Source: Sistotremastrum niveocremeum HHB9708
Taxonomy: Eukaryota > Basidiomycota > Agaricomycetes > Sistotremastrales > Sistotremastraceae
Assembly: GCA_001630475.1 (NCBI GenBank)
Contig: KV419397.1
Location: 441,758-505,757, forward strand
DNA length: 64,000 bases
Direction: 5' to 3'
Below the pieces are notes generated by a model, which had not been told where the DNA came from, did no database searches, and was given only the letters and a program-made list of their open reading frames with translations. Positions 36,383 to 46,941 of this stretch are shown in pieces. Both the position numbers and the translations under genes were made by a program. How positions within the stretch are numbered: position 1 is the first letter of the stretch; every line of letters begins with the position of its first letter.

Positions 36383-36389
36383 TATATAT
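36383..36389 (+). promoter_or_regulatory. TATA box of the carboxylesterase gene
   Basis: TATATAT about 80 bp upstream of the ATG at 36467, with the CACGTG palindrome a further 85 bp upstream. Position and sequence are typical of a fungal core promoter. Confidence 0.5.
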
Positions 36390-36466
36390 GCTGCTCCCTT
36401 CTAGACGATTCGCCGCCCCTCACCCCCCCTTTCCCCCTGTCCTACTGGCTTACTGGCTTTGGCACT

Positions 36467-38418
36467 ATGTCTGAGCTTGCTATTGCTGATAATGGGGCTG
36501 ACGACGCTCCGTATGTCAGGCATAGGGTGTTGGGTACTACGTTTATTGGTATTCGACATCCAGCTTCTACGTCGTCTTGTAAAATCGACTCGTTTCGCGG
36601 GATCAAATACGCATCTATCCCTGCGCGATTCACAAAATCCGTTCTTCAGACCGAATATCCCTCTCGTGTCGACGCGACGCACCACGGGTACGCTCTTTCA
36701 TCCATGACGTCGTCGTCTCTCTTACTTATTGTCGACTATGCGACGGGTAGCCCTATAGCACCTCAAGTGAAATACCGAGGTGTTGAGAAGAGATTGTTCG
36801 GGCTTGAAGAACATCAGTTCCCTCCTCAACATTTCCATCAAGATGAATTCGAATGTCTCAGTCTGAACATTACCGCTCCCGCAAATATCCAGCCTCAGGT
36901 ACGTTTACCCGTTATGGTCTGGATACACGGGTACGCCTCCCACTTCATTCATTTGAGTATAGACAAGTAGGCTAACTTCGTTTGGTAGTGGTAGTAATAT
37001 TGGCGGAGCCGGATCTCGTTGGATACTTGACGGAGGTGTGCTTGTCCGAAAGAGTATGGAAGTTCAGAAACCCATGATTGTCGTCTCGATCAAGTAAGTC
37101 TCAATGACGCCCACATACATCATAGCGCTGACACCTCTCCTCACTGAAAAGCTATCGTCTCGGCCTCTTCGGATTCGCCGCCTCTCCCGCTCTCCAAGCC
37201 GACAACGCGCGCCTCGGTTCTCCAGGCGTCGGCAACTACGGTCTCCACGACCAAATCAACGCCCTCCTCTGGATCCAATCCTACATCTCCTCCTTTGGCG
37301 GCGACCCATCCAACGTCACGATATTCGGCGACTCAGCAGGCGCATCCAATATCCATCTATTAATGATGTCAAATGAATGGGCATCGAGACCTAAAGGCTC
37401 CAGATTATTTACTCGTGCGATTCTTCAGTCGGGTGTGGCTTATCCTAGTATTCCAACTATCCATCAGCAAGGTGCTGATCTTGCGAGAGTCATGGCTACT
37501 CTTCGCATCAAGACGATCGATGAACTTCGTTCTGTCGATCCTGAAAAATTGGTTGCTGTAACAGGCAATCGCGTCCGTCCCACAAACGACGGAACGTTCT
37601 TCCACCCTTCATACATGTGGTCTACCACATCAACCTCTTCTTCATCTTCGGATCCCTATGCATTCCATCCTGCATCCAAACTCGACTCTCTAATGCTCGG
37701 CGACTGTCATTATGAATCCTTTCCCGCCGAAAGTGTAGCTTCACTCTGGACACCCCTGTCCGCCACCCGTCGAATAAAAGCCATAGTCCAAGGCGTCTAC
37801 AAAGCCGAATCCCTCCTCCGCGCCTACGAAATCACCCCCGAAACCCACCCCCTCGATCTCCCCGACCGTCTCCTCGAATTAATAGGGGACGCTTCCGTGC
37901 ATTATTCCGTCGACCTTCTCGCTCGTGCTGTGGAACAGAGCGGAACGAAAGTCTTCAGATATGCGTTTGATCAGGGGTCACCTTATAATGGTGTTGCGCA
38001 TCACGCTGTTGATCTTCTTTACGTGTTCGGGAATGCGAAGGAGAAGATGGATGGATGGGATGAGAGTCGGATCAGGAATGCGATTCAGGATCGGTGGATC
38101 GCTTTTGCGAACGGTGAAGAGCCCTGGACGCCATTCCACTACGAACCTCCTTCCTCTGCCCTTACATCCGCAGACTCGGATTCAGATTCAGACTCGCTCG
38201 ACACGCCTACGCAGAGTGAAGCTGAGTCCGGTGTATTTGTGTTCGGACCTTGTGGAGAGTTTGGCTCGAGGCCTGTTTGTGAGCTTGATTATCGACGGAG
38301 GAGAGACGCTTGGCATGAGGGATTTGAAGTTCCTGGATTGTCGTTGCAGGAGATTGTCAAGATTGGGAGTGAACTTGCGAATGGTCCTGCGGGGTATAAT
38401 ACTCGTGCGAAGTATTAA
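36467..38418 (+). CDS. Type B carboxylesterase / lipase (alpha/beta hydrolase)
   Basis: Hydrolyses carboxylic esters; substrate unknown. Exons 36467-36687, 36751-36930, 36989-37093, 37152-38418; 590 aa. The fold markers appear in order: SFRGIKYA near the N-terminus, ECLSLNI, the oxyanion region VMVWIHGGSNIGG, YRLGLFGF, GNYGLHDQINALLWIQSYI, and the nucleophile elbow GDSAGA (Ser 230). Candidate acid Glu 357 sits in GDCHYESF, and His 453 in GVAHHAVDLLYVF. The triad is therefore complete. There is no signal peptide, unlike most secreted fungal members, so it is probably intracellular. A low-complexity acidic stretch (SADSDSDSDSLDT) interrupts the C-terminal third. A TATA box and a CACGTG palindrome lie upstream. 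Confidence 0.92.
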
Positions 38419-39306
38419 GTTCAGCTTCTGCTTTACTTTCTTCTTCTACCGCTAAAATTCTTATTTGCTGTGGTTTTTGGTTTTTGGTTGTGAAGGTCTT
38501 ACTACTCATCATCATCTTGCATGCTTACATTTATTTAAAGTCTAGATTTATTTTGGTTGGGATAGTGTTGTGTTGTACTGTATTCTATAACGTTGTAATC
38601 GTATGATCATGAATGTGTAGCATTGATTGATGTCCGGCATCCTCGAAATCTCCCGTTGAGCATCGGAAGCAAATAAAATGGCTTCGTTGGCAAAACAGTC
38701 CACCCGTCCGCCGGTTTTCTCCTAACCACAGAACTGATGGGCATGTTCATCAGATGGGCGTCTGCATGCAACCAACCAACACATGTGCATATGGCCAGGT
38801 CACTGGTCACCTCACCCCCGTCCCACCACGAACTCAGCCAGGAACGCACCCACCGGCCTCAGTCCTCAGTCCAGCCTCAGTCCATCGGACGTCCAACGAT
38901 CAACGGGCTTTGGCCGCCTGAATGACCACCGGATAACTATTGACTATTCACACTGGCAGATCATAATCATAACCGCCTCATAACGGACTCATAACGGACT
39001 CGGATTCACATACGGATATCTTTGATTACCGTTCTCAGCCTTGAAGGCTTCTTGCGCTCGGGACTCGGGGCCTCGGGCATATGCCATTGTACTGCCAGCT
39101 TGGCCTTGAAGGAATATTACTAGGCCTAGGGACGATAAGAAGGATATTAGGATCTCTATTCTCGGCGGAACTCTGCAGATCTGCGGCTTGAAGTGTAAGT
39201 TCACGAGTCATTGGGATTGGCAAGAGGGACTGATAGTGCTATAGCTAGCCCGTTGTTGAACGAGCCCTGGACCCTGGTCTAAGATAAAGATAATCTCGAG
39301 ATAAAC
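38419..39306. other. Intergenic region, about 0.9 kb
   Basis: Contains the T-rich 3' UTR of the esterase, then simple duplications (CCTCAGTC repeats near 38860-38880 and a tandem CTCATAACGGA near 38978-39000). No gene supported. Confidence 0.4.
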
Positions 39307-40793
39307 ATGCCTTACTCGCCATTCCGTCGTTCACGAGTCCAACCTCCATCATCCGACGCACGAGCAAGTGCATCACCCCAACATCTCCCTCCCGAGATCC
39401 TCTTCCAAATCCTCGACCAAGTCGTCCTATCTTCAACACACGCTATCGCCCGTCGTACTCACCATTCAGCAGCCCTAGTCTGCATATCCTGGAACAGAAC
39501 AGCAACTCTATACCTCTATCACACCCTCGAACCGACATCCACCAAATCAGCTCTCCTCCTCCTCCGTACACTGCGCTCCAACCCCTCTATAGCACTGCAC
39601 ACCCAATTCATCTTCCGCCCTTCCTTGAGCTATCATTATTTCCCAGGTCTCGCATGGCGTACTCAAATCGTTCATGTGGACACTATGGATCGACTGGGCT
39701 CGGGGGAACCGGGTAGAATGTCAAAGAATGATTATCAGTCTTTGATGTCACTCGTTGATGTACTCGTCAAACAGTGCCCACGCCTTTCCAAGATTCAGGC
39801 ACCGTGGCGTCTCGGTCCGCTAGGGATCGAGTTACCTGCTTCGCTCTTTCTTCATAATCAGCGGATGAAAGAGACGTTGAAAGAGTTGACGGTGGGGTAT
39901 AAAGTTATGGTGGGGAGCGCATTGCAGGAATTGTTTCTTCCGAACTTGGAGACGTTGACTCTGGAGAGCATATGTGTGCCTCGATGGCAATCCCTCATCG
40001 GCGAAACACAATCCATCGCCTCTTCCATGTCTTTTCCAAAGCTCAAAGACTTCATCGTGCGACGATGTGTCATGTCCCAAGTCCTCCTAGACACATTCGT
40101 CAAATCCATTCGACAACCTCTCAAGTCGATGACAGTTCTGGAATCTCGGTTCATGCAATCGAATGGAACTTCGAGACGCATACCTTGGTTTGATAACTGT
40201 AAATGTCCGGAAGTTTATGGATCTATGGAACATCTTTCTTTGGATTGCACGGATGGATTTACGGGATATGATCATCCTTTGGCGCCTCTCAGATCGTTGA
40301 AACAGCTCGATGTGCGACTTTGTGGAGCATACCATACTCGACAACTATTCCACCTCCCGCCTTCTATCAAGACACTCTATATTCATCACGTCCGAGGACC
40401 TATACCAGATAATCCATTCGAGGTCATATGGGCGTTGTCTGCATTGCTCAATGAGCTCCCTTCGAAGAAATGTCGCGTTACCAAGGTTCATCTCGCCTGG
40501 ACGTTCAAGAAACAAGATCTAGTCTTGTGGGGAATTTTGTCTGCGTTCATCATTGGGAAGTGTAAGAAGAATGGAGTGGAGTTCACCGTAGAACCATACT
40601 ATGGTGAGATATCATCAGCTTTTGACTCACGAGTCTGTATTGACATATGGAAGTTTCAGATCCCGTGAGTCCGGAGAAGTCACCTGGAAATGGGAATGTG
40701 AATTTGAAGACGAATGGGATGGACCGATGGGCGCGGGAAGGTGGGAAATTATCAAGACTGACGGATTCTTTGCTGCGAAAGCTTGGAAGATAA
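39307..40793 (+). CDS. F-box protein, family B member 1
   Basis: Probable SCF ubiquitin-ligase adaptor. Exons 39307-40603 and 40660-40793, 476 aa. The N-terminal F-box is clear: HLPPEILFQILDQVV, then HHSAALVCISWNRTATLYLYH with the following L/T-rich strand. The remainder is a long LRR-like fold without obvious repeats (PNLETLTLESICV, FPKLKDFIVRRCVM, MEHLSLDCTDGF, LKQLDVRLCG). The phase-1 intron near the end is supported by the paralog at 61069-62555: both continue after it into a short basic tail and stop right after LLRKLGR (here) or ALRKIGR (there). Reading through the intron instead gives an unrelated 21-residue end. Shared internal motifs with the paralog include FPGxxWRTQ and MSxNDYxxLxxL. 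Confidence 0.87.
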
Positions 40794-41465
40794 TGACGAC
40801 TATGACGTGCGACTGAAACGTATGACTGGCTACGACGCGACGAGCTCTCGGGTGTACGAATATGATATCTAAACGGTTGACCGTTGTACTTTAGCAACTT
40901 TTTTTTCTGGATTTCCGTTGATTTCGGATGTAAATGTACGATTTTGTGGTCTGTACTTGTAGAACATGGTTTCGTTTAATATACTAGTGTATTCGAGATT
41001 TTTCCAAGCTGTGCCGCAGAGTTGTGACTGCGAACGTGCTTCTTCGCGCCTGATCCGGTTATGAGAAAGCAATGATGCCGACGGCTGACTCAGCTTCTTG
41101 GACGCGAGTCTCAGGGGCGCGAGGAGATCGACATATGCTCGGCAATCTTAGCTTCCCGATGTCGCCTTGTCGCCTTGTCGTTCAAGGCTGCGCAAAGTGC
41201 GATATTAAATGCTGCGTCCTAGACTACGCTCATTGGGGAATATATCACGGGAATATTTATCAGATGTGATGGATATTGAGTCGATTCGATTCGAGTCTAG
41301 GTCGAGTGTATTGGAACGACCATTGATCATCTCTGGATTAGATGATTGCGGTGACCAAGACAGCTGTTTCCCTCGACCCGGCAAAAGGTCGGCAGAGTGC
41401 ACGGAATGGACGCACAGTCAGCGTGTTGCTGCAGTCAGCGCATGGCGCAGCTCATACGTAGTTAG
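40794..41465. other. Intergenic region upstream of the deubiquitinase
   Basis: About 670 bp with the probable promoter and unresolved first exon of the USP gene. Candidate initiating ATGs lie at 41072, 41269 and 41443, but none joins cleanly to the first certain exon. Confidence 0.4.
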
Positions 41466-44400
41466 CTTAAGCACATTCAGAACCAGTTAACAGAACACAT
41501 TCTCTATCTCGAAAGTAACAATCCGCCCCCGGTCGCGCTCGAGTCCGAGTCTCTGAAAATCAGGGAAACATTGATCAAATTTCATTCACCGGATCCGGAA
41601 ACAAGTTCAAGCTCCGACGACGGCCCGCTCGCTCTGGAAAACCAAGAAATCCCCAGGGAAATCGTCGCTCTCATCCGCATACCGTCCCCCATGGGCAGAG
41701 ACAAGAAGCCTATCTCGTCCCAGGAATTATACAAGCAGCGGAAACTCAAAGAACAGCTCGAGCAGAACGCTCTCCTCCCACCTGGCCTAGTCAATCATGG
41801 CAACACTTGCTTCATGAACTCGGTCCTTCAGGGCGTCAGTATCTCTCTTATCCAATCAGTGATACAACTCAATTGCCTTATTTCAGCTTATTGCTACACC
41901 GCGTCTTGAGGCGATTATGAATGGAGATCTTCCCGAATCTAGCAAGAGTCCTGCCTTAACCAATGGTCGAGGTGGCCCAAACGAACATGAGTGGACGCAG
42001 GGACTCGCGCTGAGCGATGTGTTCGTGACCTTGATGGAGAAAGCCTGGCGTATACGAGATGCGAAGCAGCGTTCGAATATGAGCCCAAAGTGAGCACACA
42101 TTCCGTTTAATCTAACCCTGCGACCCTGAGCTTATGGCCCCACGATAGAGAACTCTTGACGAGACTCGGAGCTAAATACGATCAGTACCTAGACGTGCGC
42201 TTATTGCCACACTAATCCAATCTCCCCGCTCATTTCTTTCCGCACAGTTTCGCCAACAGGATGCCCACGAGCTTCTTATTCATCTTTTGGATGGTATGCG
42301 GATGGAAGAATTCGATGTAAGTATTTTTCTGTTCATAAACTCGTTCACCGCTTGACTCTTCCGTCAGATCATTAAACAACGCCAGCCACCGCCGCCGAAA
42401 GTCAAGAAATCCCGATCGAGATCCGTTGAACCAACTCCCTCCGTCCCAGAAATTCCGCCGGAAGAAAAGCTCGTTTCTTTCGTGGATTCTACATTCGGAG
42501 GTCAGCTGGCTAGTTTCATTGTGTGCGAGCAATGCAAACACGTACGTATTTTCAGTGGCATTTCCATTCATACCATCTCAATGCTGTATTTTCAGATATC
42601 AATCACATACGAGCCCTTCGATGACCTTTCCCTGTCGATCAAGAACGATGAATCGAAAGAACGAAGACGTGATAGACTGAGAGCATTCACTCAGAAATTC
42701 CGTCTATCTGCTGCTCCGAGACCGCAGTCGGTTCCTCCTGGTGCAGTGCGCAGGCCTTCTCACGATGAGCCGGAAGATTACTCGCGTAGAAAGAGTATAG
42801 ACCATTCCCCAGATCCACTTCGGAAGCGAGCCACACCTCCTTCCATATCCAAAGTCGGTCTGCCCGGTGGTTCTTCCTACGAGAAGCTATTAGTCGAGGA
42901 GGAGTCGTTAGGCTCTAAGCTCGGCAGACGAGTCAGCAGTGGCTTCAACTTCAGGAGAACGAGAGTAAAGGAAACCGAGAAACCCAAGGATAATGGGCAT
43001 AGTGCGGAAGTTCATAAACGTGACTTTGCGCATTCTACCTCGTCATCTTCCCTCGCGACAGACGCGTCGGCTGCCCTCCCTCCTAAAAGAATTGATTCCC
43101 TACCAGCGATCATACCGAAACAACCCCCACGAGGAAAAGAAGGTCCTCCATCTCGCCCTACGACCCCCTCCCAATTGCTCCAAGCTCGTCACAAGTCCAA
43201 AGTCTCCCATAGCCGCACACGATCACAAACCGCATATCTGAATCGCATCCTCGATCAACCTAATTCTTCTAATCCATTCTCACTCCTCCCTCCCGGCAGC
43301 GGCATGTGGACTAAATTCTCCCCCACGCAAGGCTTAGATGAATGTCTTCGCCAATTTACTGCCGTCGAAGCGCTCGATGGGGAAAATATGTTTGGGTGCA
43401 GGAAGTGTTGGAAGATGGCTCATGATCCGGACTATATTCAGGCTCATGCTTCAGGCGATCGGGATGATGAAGACGATGATGATGAAGATGACGAGCCTCC
43501 TTCCACTGCTCGCCCCCACGACCTGCCCACAGAGTCCAAGGCATCCCCTGCCTCTACTACTATCATCGCTAGCGGCGGCGAGATCAATGTCTCTTCTCTG
43601 GATCTTAGCGCTTCTGCTTCCTCCTTGCCCATCGCCCTGGATCGAAAGGGTCTCATCCCTGTCACGACTTCCGTTCAATACAGTGGACCTCCGATACCCT
43701 CCATTACCACCGAACCGCCGCGCAGTCCATCCCCTGCCAGCTCCCTAGGTTCAAATGATGTTCGTTCACCACCCTCCGTTCATTGGTCCGCCCGACCCGG
43801 CCTGGAGCATACCCAATCCCAATCGCAAGATTCACTCGTTATACCCCGTCATCGAGCGACATACCACCCCAATCGACACGTTCACATCATCCCTGGATCC
43901 GATAATGAATCTAACAGCGCAGGAAGCTCCGACGAGAGCAGCGACGGCGCCCTAACCGATACCTCTGTAACATCAGCATCAACTTCTCAACCCAGCATAA
44001 CCGCCCCAGCCCCAAATGGCACTCACGAAAATTCCAAGAGACCCATACCACGTTCCAAACAGGTCATCATGCGTCGAGCATTCAAGAGATATTTAATCGC
44101 CAAACCGCCACCTGTACTTATCATTCACCTAAAGCGCTTTCAACAAGTTTCTAGAACGCCTGTTGCGTTGTTCGGGAGTTTCAAGAAATTGGACGATTAT
44201 GTTCCATTTCCGGAGAAGTTGGATTTGGCGCCGTATATGGCGCCCAGGAGGGAGGATTTCGTCGGCAGGAGAGCGCCTGGGAAAGATAAGAATGAGGCTG
44301 TGCTTTATCGGCTGTATGCAGTGGTGGTGCACATTGGCAACATGGTATGTTGAAGTTATCTACATTTGTGAATACTTACTGACATCATGTTCTAGCTCGG

Positions 44401-44686
44401 TGGACACTATGTTGCATATACAGCCTTGCCCAATCCCACAAAGAGCATAGCACATGATGCAAATCAAGCTACGGCTCCTATTCTCCCCAGCACACCAGGT
44501 CTCGAACGAGCCGCTACCGACTCTGGTCTTTCCACACCTACTATCGAGTCCCTCAAGTCGCCAGAATCGAAATCGAAGAAGGATGATAGAATGTGGTGTT
44601 ATATAAGTGATACGGTGGTACGATTATCGAGCATTGAAGAGGTGTTGAAAGCGAAAGCGTATATGTGTATGTATGAGCGCATCTAA
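41466..44686 (+). CDS. Ubiquitin-specific protease (USP16/45-like), start unresolved
   Basis: Cysteine protease that removes ubiquitin. Supported exons: from about 41466 or 41481 to 41834, then 41887-42089, 42149-42194, 42248-42316, 42368-42541, 42596-44344, 44396-44686; at least 961 aa. An in-frame stop at 41463-41465 shows that the true start lies in an upstream exon. Catalytic Cys box: GLVNHGNTCFMNSVLQ; then FRQQDAHELLIHLLDGM; the zinc-binding pair in VCEQCKH and GCRKCWK; LIIHLKRF; His box LGGHYVAYTAL; and the final CYISDTVVRLSS with the end KAYMCMYERI. Between the first CxxC and the second lie about 230 residues of disordered sequence, and about 200 more follow before IIHLKRF, with an acidic DDEDDDDEDDE run. 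The USP16-type call rests on the opening block and is moderate. Confidence 0.88.
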
Positions 44687-45009
44687 ATATTTTATATTGT
44701 AACTTGCCGTGTGTGGTCTTCCGGTATTTTGTTGTTGGGCTTCATTGTGTTTTGGATTTTCGGACGGTTTTTATTGCAATAGCATCTAGTACTATATACA
44801 GCCGATTCTGTCATCAGACTGGTTTTGACATTTTGTGAGTCGACGGGAACATTGAGAATATTCGGTTATGGATCCGGATGGCTCACGAAATAGCTCATCT
44901 ATGACGAAGATTTATTACTGATTATCGAAGAAACTATCAGGAAGGAGGTAAAGGTGCACATGGACCAGGAGGATACAAAACTGTGCAGTCCATAATGCCA
45001 GGGACCAGT
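44687..45009. other. Convergent 3' region
   Basis: About 320 bp between the convergent ends of the USP gene and F-box-like paralog A3; T-rich then A-rich, as expected for two 3' UTRs. Confidence 0.5.
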
Positions 45010-46292
45010 TTATGCCTCATCACGCTCAACCACAGGACCTTCAGCGGAAAAGTGCATACGCATAATCTGACGCTTGCGAGGCCGAACTGCTGGCAATGTC
45101 ATCTTCACATGCGTCGTCGAAGAAAGGGCCGGGAAAAGAAATGGGAAGTATCTAAAAGCAGCTTCGATTTCTGCATCGGTTGGGGTCGTGAACCGAGTTG
45201 AATCGTGGACCGAGCATTGCGATCCGCACGTTTCGTACATGATTAATTGTTGAAGATTCGGTAAGCAGGATTTCATAGGTTCGATATCTGTGCTTATGAA
45301 GAGCTACGTATACACGGAGATGTCAGCGATGGAGCCAAAAGAGGCTTTGAATCAGTTTTACTTACTAGAAACGCTTCGGACACTGCTGCTCCGTCTAGAA
45401 ATTGGAGCGCGGGAAAGCTCTGCGCTAGCGCCCTCAGCGTGATTTCTTGAAGAGACATCCAGTCGTCATTTATAGTGAAATGGGTGACATTGGAGAAGGG
45501 ATTCACAAGCTCGGACAACTCGTGAACCCATCGTAATGTGGTGTCCCCAGGCGAGTTTAGAGTATAAGATTCAAGGGTTGTGAGATGCTTGGATGAAGCT
45601 AACATGGACAGGTACCACATGTCTCCGCGGAAGTGTTTCAGGATCGGAAGTGGATTGGACTTTCTCCAACGCTGCCAATTTGGGTGAACCAAGTCCCCGA
45701 CCAAATGCACGATTTCCAAGAGAGGATGTCTGATAAGGAATTCGCCAAGTATTCGGGGTCCTTCTAGGTCTTCTTCAAGAAAATTGACCAATGAGAAGGC
45801 AAACGATCTCAGGTGCGGAAATGTTAACGAGGATAGTAGAAGGATGAATGAAGTATCGGATGAGAAGCAATTGAACTTGAGTTCAAGGCATCTGAGATGG
45901 GTCGAGAGATCAAGAATCTCTCGTATGTTGTTCGTAAAGTTTTCTGGCTTTGGATACGAGAATGGAGATCCGATAGATAAACGCTGTAAATGGATGGCGT
46001 AGCTGGGTTCAAAGGCTTTCAACAGACCTAGAACGTTGGAAATTCGTTCTTCGAGAGGCTGTGGATTCCTCGAGGGCTCAATCAGCATCACTTCTGACCA
46101 CAGAGCAGGGATAACCTCTATTCGCATCATTTTTGAAACGCGGCTGAGAGCATGGAGCGTTGCGTTCTCCTTGCTCCATTGAAGCAGTGTCAAGTCTTGA
46201 AACAAGACCCGATTTGGGTCACGTATCCCTCGAACAATTCGCCCAAGGATCTCTGGAGGTAGCCTCATTTCAGCCGCAGGATGACGAGACAT
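45010..46292 (-). CDS. F-box-like protein, paralog A3
   Basis: Third member of the family found at 31183 and 33247, on the opposite strand. Exons 45366-46292 and 45010-45303, 62-nt intron, 406 aa. N-terminal F-box-like module: LPPEILGRIVRGIRDPNR, ENATLHALSRVSKMMRIEV, PALWSEV. The repeat-like body includes LTFPHLRSFAFSL and ALAQSFPALQFLDGAAVSEAF, then the intron at the family position, then SCLPNLQQLIMYETCG and FPFLFPALSSTTHVK. Length and gene structure match the other two copies. It has an extra eight residues (MSRHPAAE) before the motif; the next Met (MRLPPEI) could be used instead and would match the start of paralog A1 exactly. Role inferred: SCF adaptor. Confidence 0.82.
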
Positions 46293-46941
46293 TGTATCCT
46301 GGCGCGATGAATGGGAACGTGTTCACAGCGCGTCCAACCGTGAGTATGGTGGGAGACAAGTTTTTGCATCACGCTGCGGCATCGCTCTAAAAATTGTACA
46401 AATATAAATTTGATAGTAAACTATACCTAGTTTATGCATAAAAACGAGAGTTTGAGGTTTTATATATATGCGTTTTTGAATGCGCAAAAATTTGCCCGAG
46501 GACACTCATTCGGCGCATATAGCCGGTATCTCCGGGAGCCGGATCCAAGCGCGCGCACCTTTTTTGGATGGGTGATGTCCTGCTGGAGGGCCGTTTGGGT
46601 TCGAGAGTTGACAATTCACTCTCTGGAGTCGTTTGATATGTCTACAATCCTTATTTGGGGGATGCCATGGCCTTAGGGGAGCTAAATATAATGTGGCATT
46701 TTCAACCGCGCAAAAATCCCGCTGTGAAATTTCAAAACTTTGCTGATCACTTAAATTTTTCGATAGGGTTATTCTATAGGTCTATCTACTCTTATACATG
46801 CATTTTGAAGCCCTATTAACAAGTTGAGTGAGCCTCTGATAGGGTGTCAAGGATGCGCGTCGCGGCGTGATGGCGGAGTTTGTCTCCCACCATAGAAGTT
46901 GAGGAAGGCGCTCACGTGATCGCTCTGCTAGATTCACGAAG
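46293..46941. other. AT-rich intergenic region with CGCAAAAAT motifs
   Basis: About 650 bp between divergent genes (paralog A3 and AsnRS). Its first half is distinctly AT-rich, and the motif CGCAAAAAT occurs twice (near 46480 and 46710). This could be the remnant of a repeat; no terminal repeats were found. A CACGTG palindrome lies just before the AsnRS start. Confidence 0.4.
46912..46919. promoter_or_regulatory. TCACGTGA palindrome upstream of AsnRS
   Basis: CACGTG core 28 bp before the ATG of the AsnRS gene, same core as the site before the esterase. Could be bound by a class B bHLH factor. Motif evidence only. Confidence 0.4.

Larger units (their letters stand above)
34531..36466. other. 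Intergenic region, about 1.9 kb
   Basis: Between F-box-like paralog A2 and the carboxylesterase. Contains tandem ACGT-core repeats at 35223-35252 and, near the right end, the CACGTG palindrome and TATA box listed separately. Short frames on both strands have no domain support. Confidence 0.45.

Noticed and set aside
40604-40668. Read-through end of F-box family B member 1 (short tail ending KFQIP)
   Set aside because: GTGAGA...TTTCAG is a good intron, and splicing gives the C-terminus shared with the family paralog.
40660-40816. Frame ending at 40816 (RESGEVTWKWECEF...) as the last exon of the same gene
   Set aside because: It looks coding-like, but the phase-1 donor does not lead into it; the other frame matches the paralog's end.
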